The position numbers and the translations under genes were made by a program. Of a stretch of DNA of 64,000 nt, positions 15,201 to 27,200 are shown piece after piece; positions within the stretch are counted from its first letter, which is position 1, and each line of letters begins with the position of its first letter. Source of the DNA: Varroa destructor (lineage: Eukaryota > Arthropoda > Arachnida > Mesostigmata > Varroidae); NCBI RefSeq assembly GCF_002443255.2, contig NW_019211454.1:38593336-38657335 (forward strand), in the 5' to 3' direction. The notes beneath the pieces are model-generated. The model made no database searches and was not told the DNA's origin. It was given only the letters and a program-made list of their open reading frames with translations.

Positions 15201-18200
15201 ATTACATAATTGTCCTGTTGTCCTTGAAGTTTGCCCGATAAGATGGCCGTAAAATGCATGCTCACTACCGTGAGAACGTATCAATGTTACAAATGTATTT
15301 AAACGGCATCGAGATCTAAAGCCGAACAAAGAGAGTAGATTGAAAAAGAGAAAATTCTAGTTGACGTGCGTATTTATTACGACGTAAAGTCACGATGCAC
15401 TTTAGTAATGCTAGATCTGGTTGACGGCAGATCATCGCTGTTTTTCAATAAATTGTCAAGGCTAGATAAACCATAAAAAAAATAAGCTAGCGATTTTACC
15501 GTCAATAGCCGAGAAAGGAATCTCATGCAATAGGCGATATTATATTGCGCACACCGACATCACGCTTAGGCTTGTCTCAGGTCTCGGATTGCCTGCGGTT
15601 TTAAGCGTGTCGTGTTTGACGTTGTGTCTGCTATGCCTGCTTGTCTGTTTATCACTGGATGGATATTTAGCGCGGTGGTTTTACGGCAGGATTCCGTTAA
15701 ACATTGTGTTTAAAGTCGGGGTCGATGTCACGTTGACCCAGTGGTCACCGAGTTGGCCGTTACGTACCATTCTAAACAACATCGAGACCTTTTGGACGTA
15801 TCGTATGTGTATGTTTTAAATATATTCTACCTCAGTACGTCTTTCTTTTTCAACTAAAAGCGCAACGTACGGACAGTCTACAGCGTTTTTCTGCTAGTAC
15901 ATGTGACCAGTTACTTATGCTAAACTCATATTTTTCGGGTGTTTGCTCTGACATGTGTTTTCACCAATGAAAAGCACAAATGTTCTGAATGATGAAAATA
16001 CTGGAACAGTCAATTCTTTTTGTTTATTATGTCTATTGCTTCACAGCGCAGTCAGACTTTTATCACATTATCTAGTTAAGTCTGATCATCTTTCAATCAG
16101 GCTTAATAAAAACAAACGGTGCATTCGACGATGAGAGATCTGGTAGAATACGACAGACAACATAGCCATCCTAAAAGAAATTATTTAAACAGTGAAGCTT
16201 ATAGAAATAAGGAAATATTCATAAACAAATGGCTGATGCTTCAGGCAACTAAGTTGACATGGCCAAATGGTATACCTAAAAGCTTGTATGGTAAGTTAAG
16301 AAGGGGGAAATTTCCCGAAAAAGTTATATAAGTACTAATGTTCCCTAAGACCTTTCTATACTTTTAGTGCGTTTGAGCACGAATGATAATGTTCGTGTGG
16401 TTTTTAAATTGAATATCGATGAGATGATTTTGAATGAATGCAGAATTCCCCTGCACTTGCTCCATATGTATGGTTGGAACGTGCCGTTCAAGAAGCTTCA
16501 CTACAAACCAAAGAATGGTTGAAAAAAGAAGCGGTAAAATTATAATAGCAAGAATTTACGAGTCATTTTATTAACTGTTGGTTTACTAACTTATTTACGC
16601 GAAGATCATCAGTCAACCTATAATATTTTACGGTTTTCCAAGCTTGCTATTTAGATGCCTATAACTTGTGTACAGTCGTCTTATCCGTTCTCAGTTTTTT
16701 TTTTTTATTTTTTATATGGACTAGCTAAATCTAGCAATGACAGTGACAAATCACAGTGCAAACTGGCTAGGACGCTCATCATAATCCTACACAGCGTGTT
16801 TGCTGTGATATATACTTCAACTGAAGACACGGAATCAACTATATTGAAACAAACCAGACTTTGGGACACGGTCCAATTATTAGTATTCTGAAATAGACCT
16901 AACTACAGACGTCAATATTCCCACTACAAATGATGCATGTCGATATATCGCAGATGCTTAACAGCATCTGTTCATAATTAGCGGTGTTCGTGAGGGAAGC
17001 ATTTTGTATGGTGGATTAAGCCCTCACATAGGTACATACTTAGTCACGGAGCGGTATGTCAAAGTGGCTGAAAGAAAAAGCGTGACGTTTTCTATACCCT
17101 TGTATGGATTTAAATCACGTGGAACAGTTTGAAGCGTATAAAGATTTGTCTTAACAAAGCCCTAAGGTGCTGGTCTTCATACGCTGTTTATTGCCGATGT
17201 GAGTGTCTGTCTAATTTGAAACGTGTCATATTTAAAATGATGATCTTTTAGCAATAACTTCAAATCTAAGCGAACCTAAGTCAGGGTACTGTCCACGTAA
17301 AAAACCTTGAAAAGCATCCGATAGAAACACGCCATAACTTAGGACCATTCGTGGTGACATTTGTAGAATGTGCAAGTGAATCGAAGAAAGTTACGCGCCA
17401 CCCTTCTAAGGCCATAACAATCAGACGTTTACTCAGATATTTACTAAACAACATACTTTTCAAGTGCACATCCAACAAGTACAAAAGCTCAAACGTGTAT
17501 TTTTGTTCGGATTACATCCCATGGGTCGGATAATTAGCTTGTATTGCTAATGCACATTCCTAGTGCGCTATAAAGACATTTCAATTCAATGTTTAGCAAT
17601 TGTAAGAAAGCCCTACTTCCTTCATAATAAACACAAGTTTGCTTTCAGGACAACGACAAGCGGCCTTTGAGTACAGGATTAAGCCGATGCTCGCGAAAGA
17701 CGTTACCAATGACACTTTTCACGTCCTTCTACAACGAGGTAGCTTTAAAATCGTAATACGTGGCGCATATATATGTGTATATATAGCTCAGAACATAATT
17801 ATCTCTAGTTTATTGAAAACGTAACTGGCAAAAAATTGTGTATTTATTTTCGCATAGCATCGTGCCACTTACAGTGTTTTTAGAGTAAGTTAAACTATAG
17901 ATACAACAAATTAAGTTAGGTGCGATCGTTAACTCTAATCGTTGTTAATACTTACAGCTGGCCGCCAAATCGAAAACGTTACAATGAGCATTCATTGGTG
18001 CTGGCTTACGGTCTTCGTACCGTCTGACGTTTCTGCTGGAGAAACCCTTGAACTTCAATTTCACAGGTCCGGTGGAGCGAGTACCCATATCGGTAAGTGG
18101 GAGACGCCGAAGAGTTGGGCTCCGCGAGTCTGTTTTTTTTCTTTTATCAATAGATTTTCTCTCTAACGATTCGTTCTAGGCTGTATCTTCTAGATGTGAA

Positions 18201-21200
18201 TCGCCAATCATGGGGTCTGCAGGTGGTAATACTGGAAGATGCTCTCTCTATAAGTTTGATGCCTTGAGGGACATGTCTATTGCTGAGGCATCAATTTTAT
18301 ATATACATTTTGCCAAATTTAAGTCAATTATAAGGATCTGCTAAATGATACACAGACAATTCCTTCTCTCTATCGAATTACAGAGGGAATGTTGGAGACT
18401 TCGGTGGGTGAATTCGCATTCTCAATAGCACCTACCATGCTAACGAAAACGGTTTCCCTACACGTTCCGGAAAGTCTGTCTGGACGACGTTTTTTGATCC
18501 ATCTGAGCGCTGTTCGAGGCTGTTTACTTCATGATAATTGTTCTACGGTAAAAGTATTCAGTGTCATTGTTCTGTCCACTGAAAAGGTTATTCATTTCGA
18601 AAATGACGAACTGAGTATTCAAGAGCCTGACAAGCCTTTTGTGAAGGTGAGTCCAATGAAAGGTCAACCATCGAAGCAATGTGTTGGCTTTAAGACCTTG
18701 TACGTAACGCTGTATTTATTACATGGTAGTAATCAGGAATAATTGTAACTCAACATCTTTTTTTGTCGAGTCGATGTAGATCAGGTAGGCTAATTCACTA
18801 CGCATAGCTAGCGACGTTATCCACGATGAAAAGTTCATACTTTATTTACGATTTATATAATAGGTAGTTAAAGTAAAAGACACCGTTAAAATAGCTTCAC
18901 AAGCTGTGCGTCGTCAAATGCTCCAGAGTATCTTTATACGGTCGAGTGAAATACTTGTCTATTAGAAACGTATAAACTTTCGTTATGGTTTACCGCATAT
19001 AGAGGAGCTTATCCTTTTCTAATAGGTCGTCGACAAAAAGTGTGTCAGCATTACCATCGACTGATTTATTTGAGTAAACCGAAATTTAAATAAATAGATC
19101 ATTATGACATTTCTTCGACAAGACAGATACGCTCCAATCAGCCCTTTTCTGCATGAGATAAAAATCAACTGTTTATCATAAAAGCACATGTCCTTATTTT
19201 GGCCGATTAGATATCGAATGCGCATATGCTGCTTCAGGAAATTGATGCAACTCTATACATTTTATTAGATCATTAAAGGAAAGAAAACTGTACATACTAA
19301 TATATATAATATATGTAATATTCCTGATGAGGGAGGTAAGCGAAATAGTGTTGGACGAATTGAGACGAAAAAAAAAAAAGAAACCGAGTGCATTTCTGTT
19401 TATACGTGGGGGTACCTATGGAGGGCAAGCGAATCGTCTGCAAAATGCTCTTATTATTAAAATGGGCTAATTCAACTCAGACAATTAAACGATACCAGCC
19501 TTCGAGACGCATTGCCAACTCATTTTTTTCGAGGGTCGTTAGTTGAAAATCACTTGACAGTATATGTATACAAATGCTTCAGGGTAAATGCTAGCTAATT
19601 TGTATTTAATACGTTCACAAAAGCGCCAAGATAGATATTAAAGTCTACAAGGTTGGAGCTTGACACTGATTTAAAATAGGTTTTCGTGTCGAGAGTTCCG
19701 ATTAATCTAAATAGGTATTAGTTGATTGATGACCTGCTATCTCTGAGTGCTGTCTGATGCTCTTTGAGTTCCCTATTCCACTTACATCAATCGTTATATG
19801 AACTGTGTCTTTCCACTGGAATCTGTTAACTCATTTTTGCTCGTATTAGGCAGAAAACATCGGATGTTACTACTGCTTAAGTTGCAAGAAGGCGCAGATA
19901 AGAGAACGAACCATCTGACCCGTCGACGCTTCCTGTGTATTTTTGGTCGATCGAATTTTCCGTTCCTGGTAGACTGATTCTACCACTTTGCATGATTGAA
20001 TATCAACAAAAGTTCAATCAATATGTATCATCGGACCTTTCTTGATTTTCACTAACACCTGTACAGCATTCTTGTGTTGTTCTAAATATGTGTGTGTAAA
20101 AAAAAAATCAGGTAATGAACGCTATGTGTCAACTACTACTCCGTATTTGAATCTACAAAGTAATTTTATCAAAACGTGTCGTTGTTTTTGAAACAAACAC
20201 GATGTTTGCACATCGGGCGCGTGTCTTTAGCGGAGATTTACTTCAGCGTGGACAACCTGTTCCTAGGAGACTATCATTACGTACGGCTGACCCCCTATAG
20301 CCACGCTGACGTGAATTGCAATGAGAAATTACGAAGTGCAGTATCAAACTTTCAGTTTGGATGCTATAATACCGCGTTATCCGCAAATGATTATCGTTTA
20401 TAATTTTGTTGCGCATTTTACGGCACTGCTTATACACTGTCATATTGCCTATAAATGTTTGCTTTTAAATCATCTATGTCAGCTAAACTAGAGGGTTTTT
20501 CTTATCTCTCTTCCGTTGGCATGTAGATGGGAAACTCAAGACATTAACGGCAACACCCCCCGCCGCGGAAAGCTAGAAAGTACACGATGAGCTAGAACCC
20601 AGTTTAAGGTCGAATGAACTTAACGAAATGCTTCGATTTTGTGCTATAGTTGTTTACAGAAAGAATATAAAATTAGTACTTGTTCTGGTGCACTTTTCAA
20701 GGAGAGGTTCTTTGTCCGAGTGGTCAGAAGGCCATCCTCTGAACGAGTCGATATAAAGTTTCGGTTCTACACGATAGTGGGAACAGCACGTTCAAATGAA
20801 GACTTCGTCCCTGTGGACCAAGGTGTGTTGCTACCAGTGGATGCATGATAAGCATTGCGTTGTCTGTCCAAAGTTTAGTACTCTCTAACACATCTATAGC
20901 TCATCACATTTGCAGGTCACATGGTAAATCCTCCAATAGGTTGAGTTAATGAATCTACTTTGTTAATTTCTCGCAAGTTACCCTTACGCTATATTTTAAT
21001 TCTAAGCTAAGGTACATAAATGGTACTGTACGCTTTACATACTATATAACAGTGTAACGAACTGCGGTACGTATTTACTTAGAAGAATTGCATGGATATT
21101 ACATTGATTTTTTTCATATTTCAGGACATTCTAGTTTATAGATATGAGCAGACCTAATGTAGATATTGTCGTATGATGGATATTTTTACTAGAGTTGATC

Positions 21201-24200
21201 ACAGAGCTATTTCGTACGCTTCTCCTCTCCACTCAGACTTTCATAAACGTTTTTTTAAACTCCCCTCTATAAATTAGGCCTTATAAAAAAATCTTGTTCC
21301 TTCTATAGTACTGCCTTTAGTTCTTATCTAGAATAGAAAGCACTTTATGTTGCTTGTTACGTTAGGCTGATTTTTATTTTGACAAGCAAATTCTTTAAGG
21401 CATATATTAGGGAAACATTTCTAATTAGTATTTGTTAATCCGTGCACTTATTTCTTCGTTCTTATTCGCTCAAAGAGGATGTCAGTCAATATGTTTTCCA
21501 TCCTGTAAGCCGTGGAAAATCATCCTGTTTATCCGACGTCTAAAACGCTGATATGATTCAGTCGTCTATTCTGTCTCTTTTTTTGTTGTTGCTGTTATAT
21601 AGATTTGATAATTTTTCACCGCATAGAAACATTAGCCGTATAGAGGAGAATTCGTTTTGTGCTTTTCGGTCGACGACGTATAAACAAAAGCTTTATGGTT
21701 CATATGACGGCTGATTGTTAAAATGTGCTTAATTGTTCTCGATAGAAAAAAATGGGCAGACTGTTCTAACAATGGAGTTGCGACACGTAAAAATAAATTA
21801 CAAGGAAAATTTGAAATCGAAGCGTCCTCCAGTGTCGTCGCATGAAACGAACACGACTTGTGATTTCATTGCATTGCAGTTCTCACTCTTCAAGCAGAAG
21901 ATGACGCCATTTCTGTACCGGTAGAAATTCTTGGAGACGCTTATCTTGAGACGGTGGAGTTTTTTTATATTTTGATCGAACCACTCGATGAACATGTGCC
22001 ATTCAAGGTGGGTCCTTTAATATATCAGCATATCTAAACAAGATACATACGAGCACTTACACATCATGGGTCGATTTTGTAATTTACTTTAACTTTTTTT
22101 AAAAGCTAATGTACCTATTTCTATTATCGAGAGGGTTTTTCCTAATGATTGCTTAGCGGATAGTTCACCTACAGGTAATTAAAGAGCACTAATGATAGCT
22201 CACAATTGAATTAATTGCTCCTTTTTTCATTATTTATTCACTTTATTTTATCGTATTATTCAATTTTATTTCAGTGAATTATGAGTAGATAAATAGACCA
22301 TAAATAACTGAAGGGCATGAAGCGAGAAGAGAAGCCTGGCAGAAACGGCAGATGCCTAACGCATCTATCTGATCAATCCGCGTCCTTCAAATCGCGTAAA
22401 ATTTCACAATATCTGTCTCGCTGTTTTGCGAAGGAGGACGGAAAATAATTAATCTATTTCTACAATTTGTTAGTTTTTCCGCTTATTCTACAGACATCGA
22501 CGTTCAAACATTCCAACCTAGATTAGGTTAGGCGCTGTGGAACGGTGGGCCTTAAAAGTGACTATCACGATTGCAACAATTCTGTTTCTGTAAGGAGCAA
22601 ATAGCTACAAAGACACTGATGTATCTTCAAAGAAGACGACATTGTTGTTAATTTTTTCCTCAACGACGATTAATGCACAACCGTTGTCAAAAGCTGCTGT
22701 ACTAACCCACCGGAGTCTGAAAGGTACACCCTGCTATTCAGGGGGCTTTTGCAGCTGTGAATTAGCCATGATAAAATAGCTCGGGTGATCAGCGACCATC
22801 AGCGCCACTTCTCGACTTCAGTTCCAGTGAATCGACCCAGATGGGTTCGATCCTAGTGTCATGTGACGCGTTCAGTTGCTAAAAAAGTGGAACTGACATA
22901 TATAAAGCGATTTCGATGGAGTATATACGGCGAAGTTCGGTCGAGGTGCCGGTACAACATCACAGCTCCATAATTAACATTAAAGATCACAAGAAGACTT
23001 TATTATTATTAATTTACAATTTCTCCGGACTCTTTTTAGCAATAGTATTAGAATAGTGTTTGGTGCGTGCGGTTATTTCTTATTATCTTCCGTGCCCGCA
23101 TAATCCAAGAATACATAATGGCTTCTTCCGTTGACTAACAGTTTTAGTCTGTTGGATAACGATTCTGCGTCATCATTAGATAAGTCACACAAAATTGCAT
23201 GAGATAATTGTTTGTTTTATTGAATCTGCATCATAGTACATCGTATTGATAAGTCGGTTTGGCTTCACATCTAGGATCGTTCTAATCAGGTGCCGGTTGA
23301 AAATATAGGAATATTTAGTAGCGATAATTTTAGCCCTTAGCAATGTCCTTATCGCATGTGACTCAATGCATACAACGTTGTACGGCTATGCACGAGACGT
23401 ACATTGTTCTAAAAGAGACAAGTCGTTAAACAGATTGCATTGATCATGCTAATCAATGGCACCTTCCTACTCGTTATCGTTCGTAGATTTCGAAGGCTCG
23501 GGTGCGCATTGAAGATAGTCCTCTGCGGTTGACTTTTCGCCATCGGCCACTTATACTCGCAATCAGCCCAGACACAGGAAAACTGATGTCTCATACTCGA
23601 TTCCTTCACAAAGGGACCACCCTTTATTGTGCTTCGGTAAAGGAATTTCGCTCTTAATACGACATACTTATACTATCGACTTATCAATTTTATCTAACAT
23701 GCAACGATCATATGCAAATAGCCAGTATCAATATTCCCATTGGCCATATTGAATTGTTTCGCTATCGCTGTACCTTGCCTAAAATTGTTGTTTGTGGTTG
23801 AGTATTCATAGATGAAAAAATGACATATCTGAACGAAAAATATTCGGCACACCTTTTATAGTTTGAAATGTTCTTTAAATTCTAACTTGCTTTGCTTTCA
23901 GTCCAGACAAATGATGTAAGGCAAAAAAAATAGACGATTCTAACCTCGTTTACGTTGCAGGCGTGCGACACGAATCATCCACAATATCCATGTTTGGAGA
24001 AAGTGTCTAATTCAACTATAACCCGCTATCAATGGAAAGTGTCCACGGAATTAATAAAAAATAGCCGTAATCTGATTTCCTCAGATGCCCTCGTTCCTAT
24101 TAGGTCTCGGAGCTTCGTTGCTCGCACCGACAAAATAATCCTGCCTGGCTTTTTATATTTACTCCCAGGTAAAGCTATTCAAGGCTTTTTTCTTTTCTGC

Positions 24201-27200
24201 CATGCCCCTGACGACCGCAGAAGACAAATGCCTTTACCACATAATATCAAGGGTGCCTAATAATTTCACAACAATCACCGCGCATCTCGTTAAATGATCC
24301 GCCATGACTGCAAGAATCTGCATAAAATAAGCTTCCAATTACTGCTAAAGTTCAATCCGTTGTTCCAATATTAAAGGAATTGTAAATATAAATAAAGGAA
24401 TTGTATCGGTTCACATCACTAAGCCACAATTAATTTTGTTCGCAGGTTCAAAAGTGTCTTGCTCTGTAAAACTCGCTTCTATTGATAAAAAAGAGCCCGA
24501 CGGTTTTTGGATGGACTCAGAACAATATCTAGTGGACGACGGATCCTTGTGTGGAGGTCGCGCAGGATCTAAGCCCTTTTCGACCAAGTTAAGCCTAGAC
24601 GGTAAATGAAGGGCACACTCGTCACTTATAAAGAAAAAATAGTTAAAATATTTTCCATGACGTTAACAAGGAAAAATAAAGCCCGATTGTCATTTGTACC
24701 ATGATGTTACGGTTATAGTATCCTACGTAGGTTCGCTCTGTGCATACAGTGCATCCTCCCCGTTTTTTACCACCGAAAGAATAAGCTGTTGGAAAATTTT
24801 TGGGGACAGCAACACAAGAATGATGGCATTGGCACTTAGAAAATGAAAACAGCTGCTATAGTAGCTATGAGGCTATCTGAACATATCAGCTAGACGCGAT
24901 TCCTCTTTGTATGATCTCGTTTTCCAGAGAGCTCAGCTGGAGCACAGCCACGAATCACGTTTTCACTAGCGTTAACGTTGCCTCATCACGACGGAGCGTT
25001 ACCGCTCTGGTCCACGCACTCCATTACCCCAGGGGACTATCAGAGGCCACTGTTTGCCACTAAGCACGTTTGTTCGAATATAGCTCCTGGCAACACAAGG
25101 TATCTCATACTGAACGCAGAAAATGCTATCTTTTCGGAAATTGGACATATAAAATACTTAGTATACAACAATGACAATGGCCTTTGTATATGTAATATCG
25201 TTGCGATGCGGTCAAATAACATGAAGCTTCAAATACTTCCTTCGCTATTGTTATCAAAAGTGAAATAAACCATCTATAGTAAGGTGTCGTTACTCCTATA
25301 TATACGTAAAAGGCGCCCATAACCCCGTAGCAGTGAGATTGCGGAAATTGGCTTCTTAACGTACGCTTAATTCTGTTAAACATATCCTGTTAAAATTTTC
25401 AGCGATTTTCTATCTGCTCTCGACCTGCGTTCATGTACGTGGAATTATAAGCGATATTTTTCGCTTGGTGAGCTGTTAGCTTGCGGCGGTCGGCTTGATC
25501 ACAGCGACGGCGAAAATGACGATGAAGATGGACATACAGCCGCATCTACAGTGACCATATCGTTGCCCATGCACGTCATGTATTTGGTTCATGGTCGTAG
25601 CGGTAGATGGCAGCACGTGTCCGTATCGAACGTGCTGCATATTGCCTTCGTTTACAATAACTGGGCGGTTGGTGAAAGTGGATTGTACAAGCGACGCGAT
25701 ATGCATACATCAGGTAAGTTGCATGTGCTACGCACATATGTTATTTATATCGACTTTCAGGTTTAGAAGCGTTGGTCAAATAGCTCAATATATACCTTTG
25801 TAATGGAACAATATTTAATGATTTCATTAAGTTTTGATCCGAGAATTGAGTGTGTATCAAGCCACCGTGGATTTTTCTTCAGAACAAAATTAAGAAAGAT
25901 AAAAAAAAATATCAAGTGTGATTCTGTTCCAGTTATTATTACTGGTAGATGATCACTGAAAGTCCGAAAAATAGCATAATAAAACTTGTAGAATTATCCT
26001 TCAAACTTTCTCACTTGACATTCCCACAGCGAACACGAACGAAATGGACCAGGTGATTTAAAAAGTCTAAGAAGTTGCAAGTCGTTGACTAATGAAGCTT
26101 GCCTGAGGTTCGAGTGTTATCTAGAAAGAAAACTGTCGAACGATGTACTCGATTCTAGCAAACAATTCCAGCCTTTATGTTTGCATGCCTATCAATAAAT
26201 GTCTCATCTTTGAATGTTAGAAATTTCTGGCAGCGCAGATGTCGATAGCGTCAGTGTTGACTCGAACAGGAATCTTGTGGTGACTTTTCGAACCACAATC
26301 AAGTTCCATGGAAGGCTCGTAGTCGACAAGGAAAAAGGTAAATCCCAGCTTTACATTTGCGCCACTGGTATCTTTGTAAGAGAATTGCTCGAAACGATTC
26401 CAATGATTTTGTCCACTTATGAACTATCACTTAAGATTCTGCCAATTCCAAATCAACATTCAACATAGGTTTTCTTATCTATCACCTGATCGCCTGCTAC
26501 CGTAACTATTATGCCAACACACTTTATTCGGACATTAAGTTTCTTGACTAATTACACAGCTTGAGATTTTGTTAGAGTGAGCAAAGTGCGTTTTTTTAAT
26601 CTATTGTTTTACGATTTCCCACGCAGCGCACGAGGGGCTCTTTACTTCGAGGAGAAATAATAGGGCCGATATCAAATCAAAAGTCAAAGAAATTTATTTA
26701 TTGGACAGGATATAAACAAGCAGATACCAGTACGGACTTTACCAGTGGAGTTTGATATACGGTGGGTTAGTACAATAACATCTATCTGTTGTACTTGCAG
26801 TGCGATGGAACGAATCCCGGTTAACTTTATCCCCACGACGAGGAGTACAAGCGGCATTCTTGCTTCGGCTCGAGAAGCAGCTCTCAGAAACGGAAGCTCT
26901 GTGGACCTTAGGATCGCTGGCTTCGGTAGTTCGCTTTTCCCCGTTATAGTGCTTTTTATCATTTGTGGTTCTACGTTTTTTTTTTTTCATTAGAATTTCG
27001 CGGATAGCAAAAACATTTCGTCTCTTGCTTTGATTTTCGCGAATCGCTATTATGGTGGCCATTCGAGCGTCAGACGATATTTTTCACGTTATTTGAATGA
27101 AATCCGTCGTGACAGACTGAAGCTGGCTTTCTTTGTTCATACCATATGAACTTGAAAAAGAGCAGTGTATATTTGATTAAGTTTTTTTCTTTAATTAACT

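Larger units (their letters stand above)
2883..17648 (+). other. Large intron 1 of the FRAS/FREM gene
   Basis: 14.8 kb between two phase-1 CSPG exons whose halves make one repeat. It contains AT microsatellites (3171-3198, 8773-8796), many short chance frames, a 184-codon open frame at 4857-5411 and a possible nested two-exon frame at 16131-16522. I recognise no transposon or RNA gene. Confidence 0.75.

Noticed and set aside
15589..15819. Hydrophobic 76-codon frame in the large FRAS/FREM intron, considered as an extra exon
   Set aside because: It shows no CSPG or Calx-beta pattern, has no phase-compatible splice sites, and the flanking exons join perfectly without it.
22820..22865. B-box-like GGTTCGATCC string
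   Set aside because: No paired T-stem, A-box or acceptor stem in the right place.
26621..26752. Alternative FRAS/FREM exon starting at CCACGCAG|CGCACG
   Set aside because: It runs into a stop with no in-phase donor, whereas 26801-26925 gives the family-like W-x-x-x-S block and the required phases.
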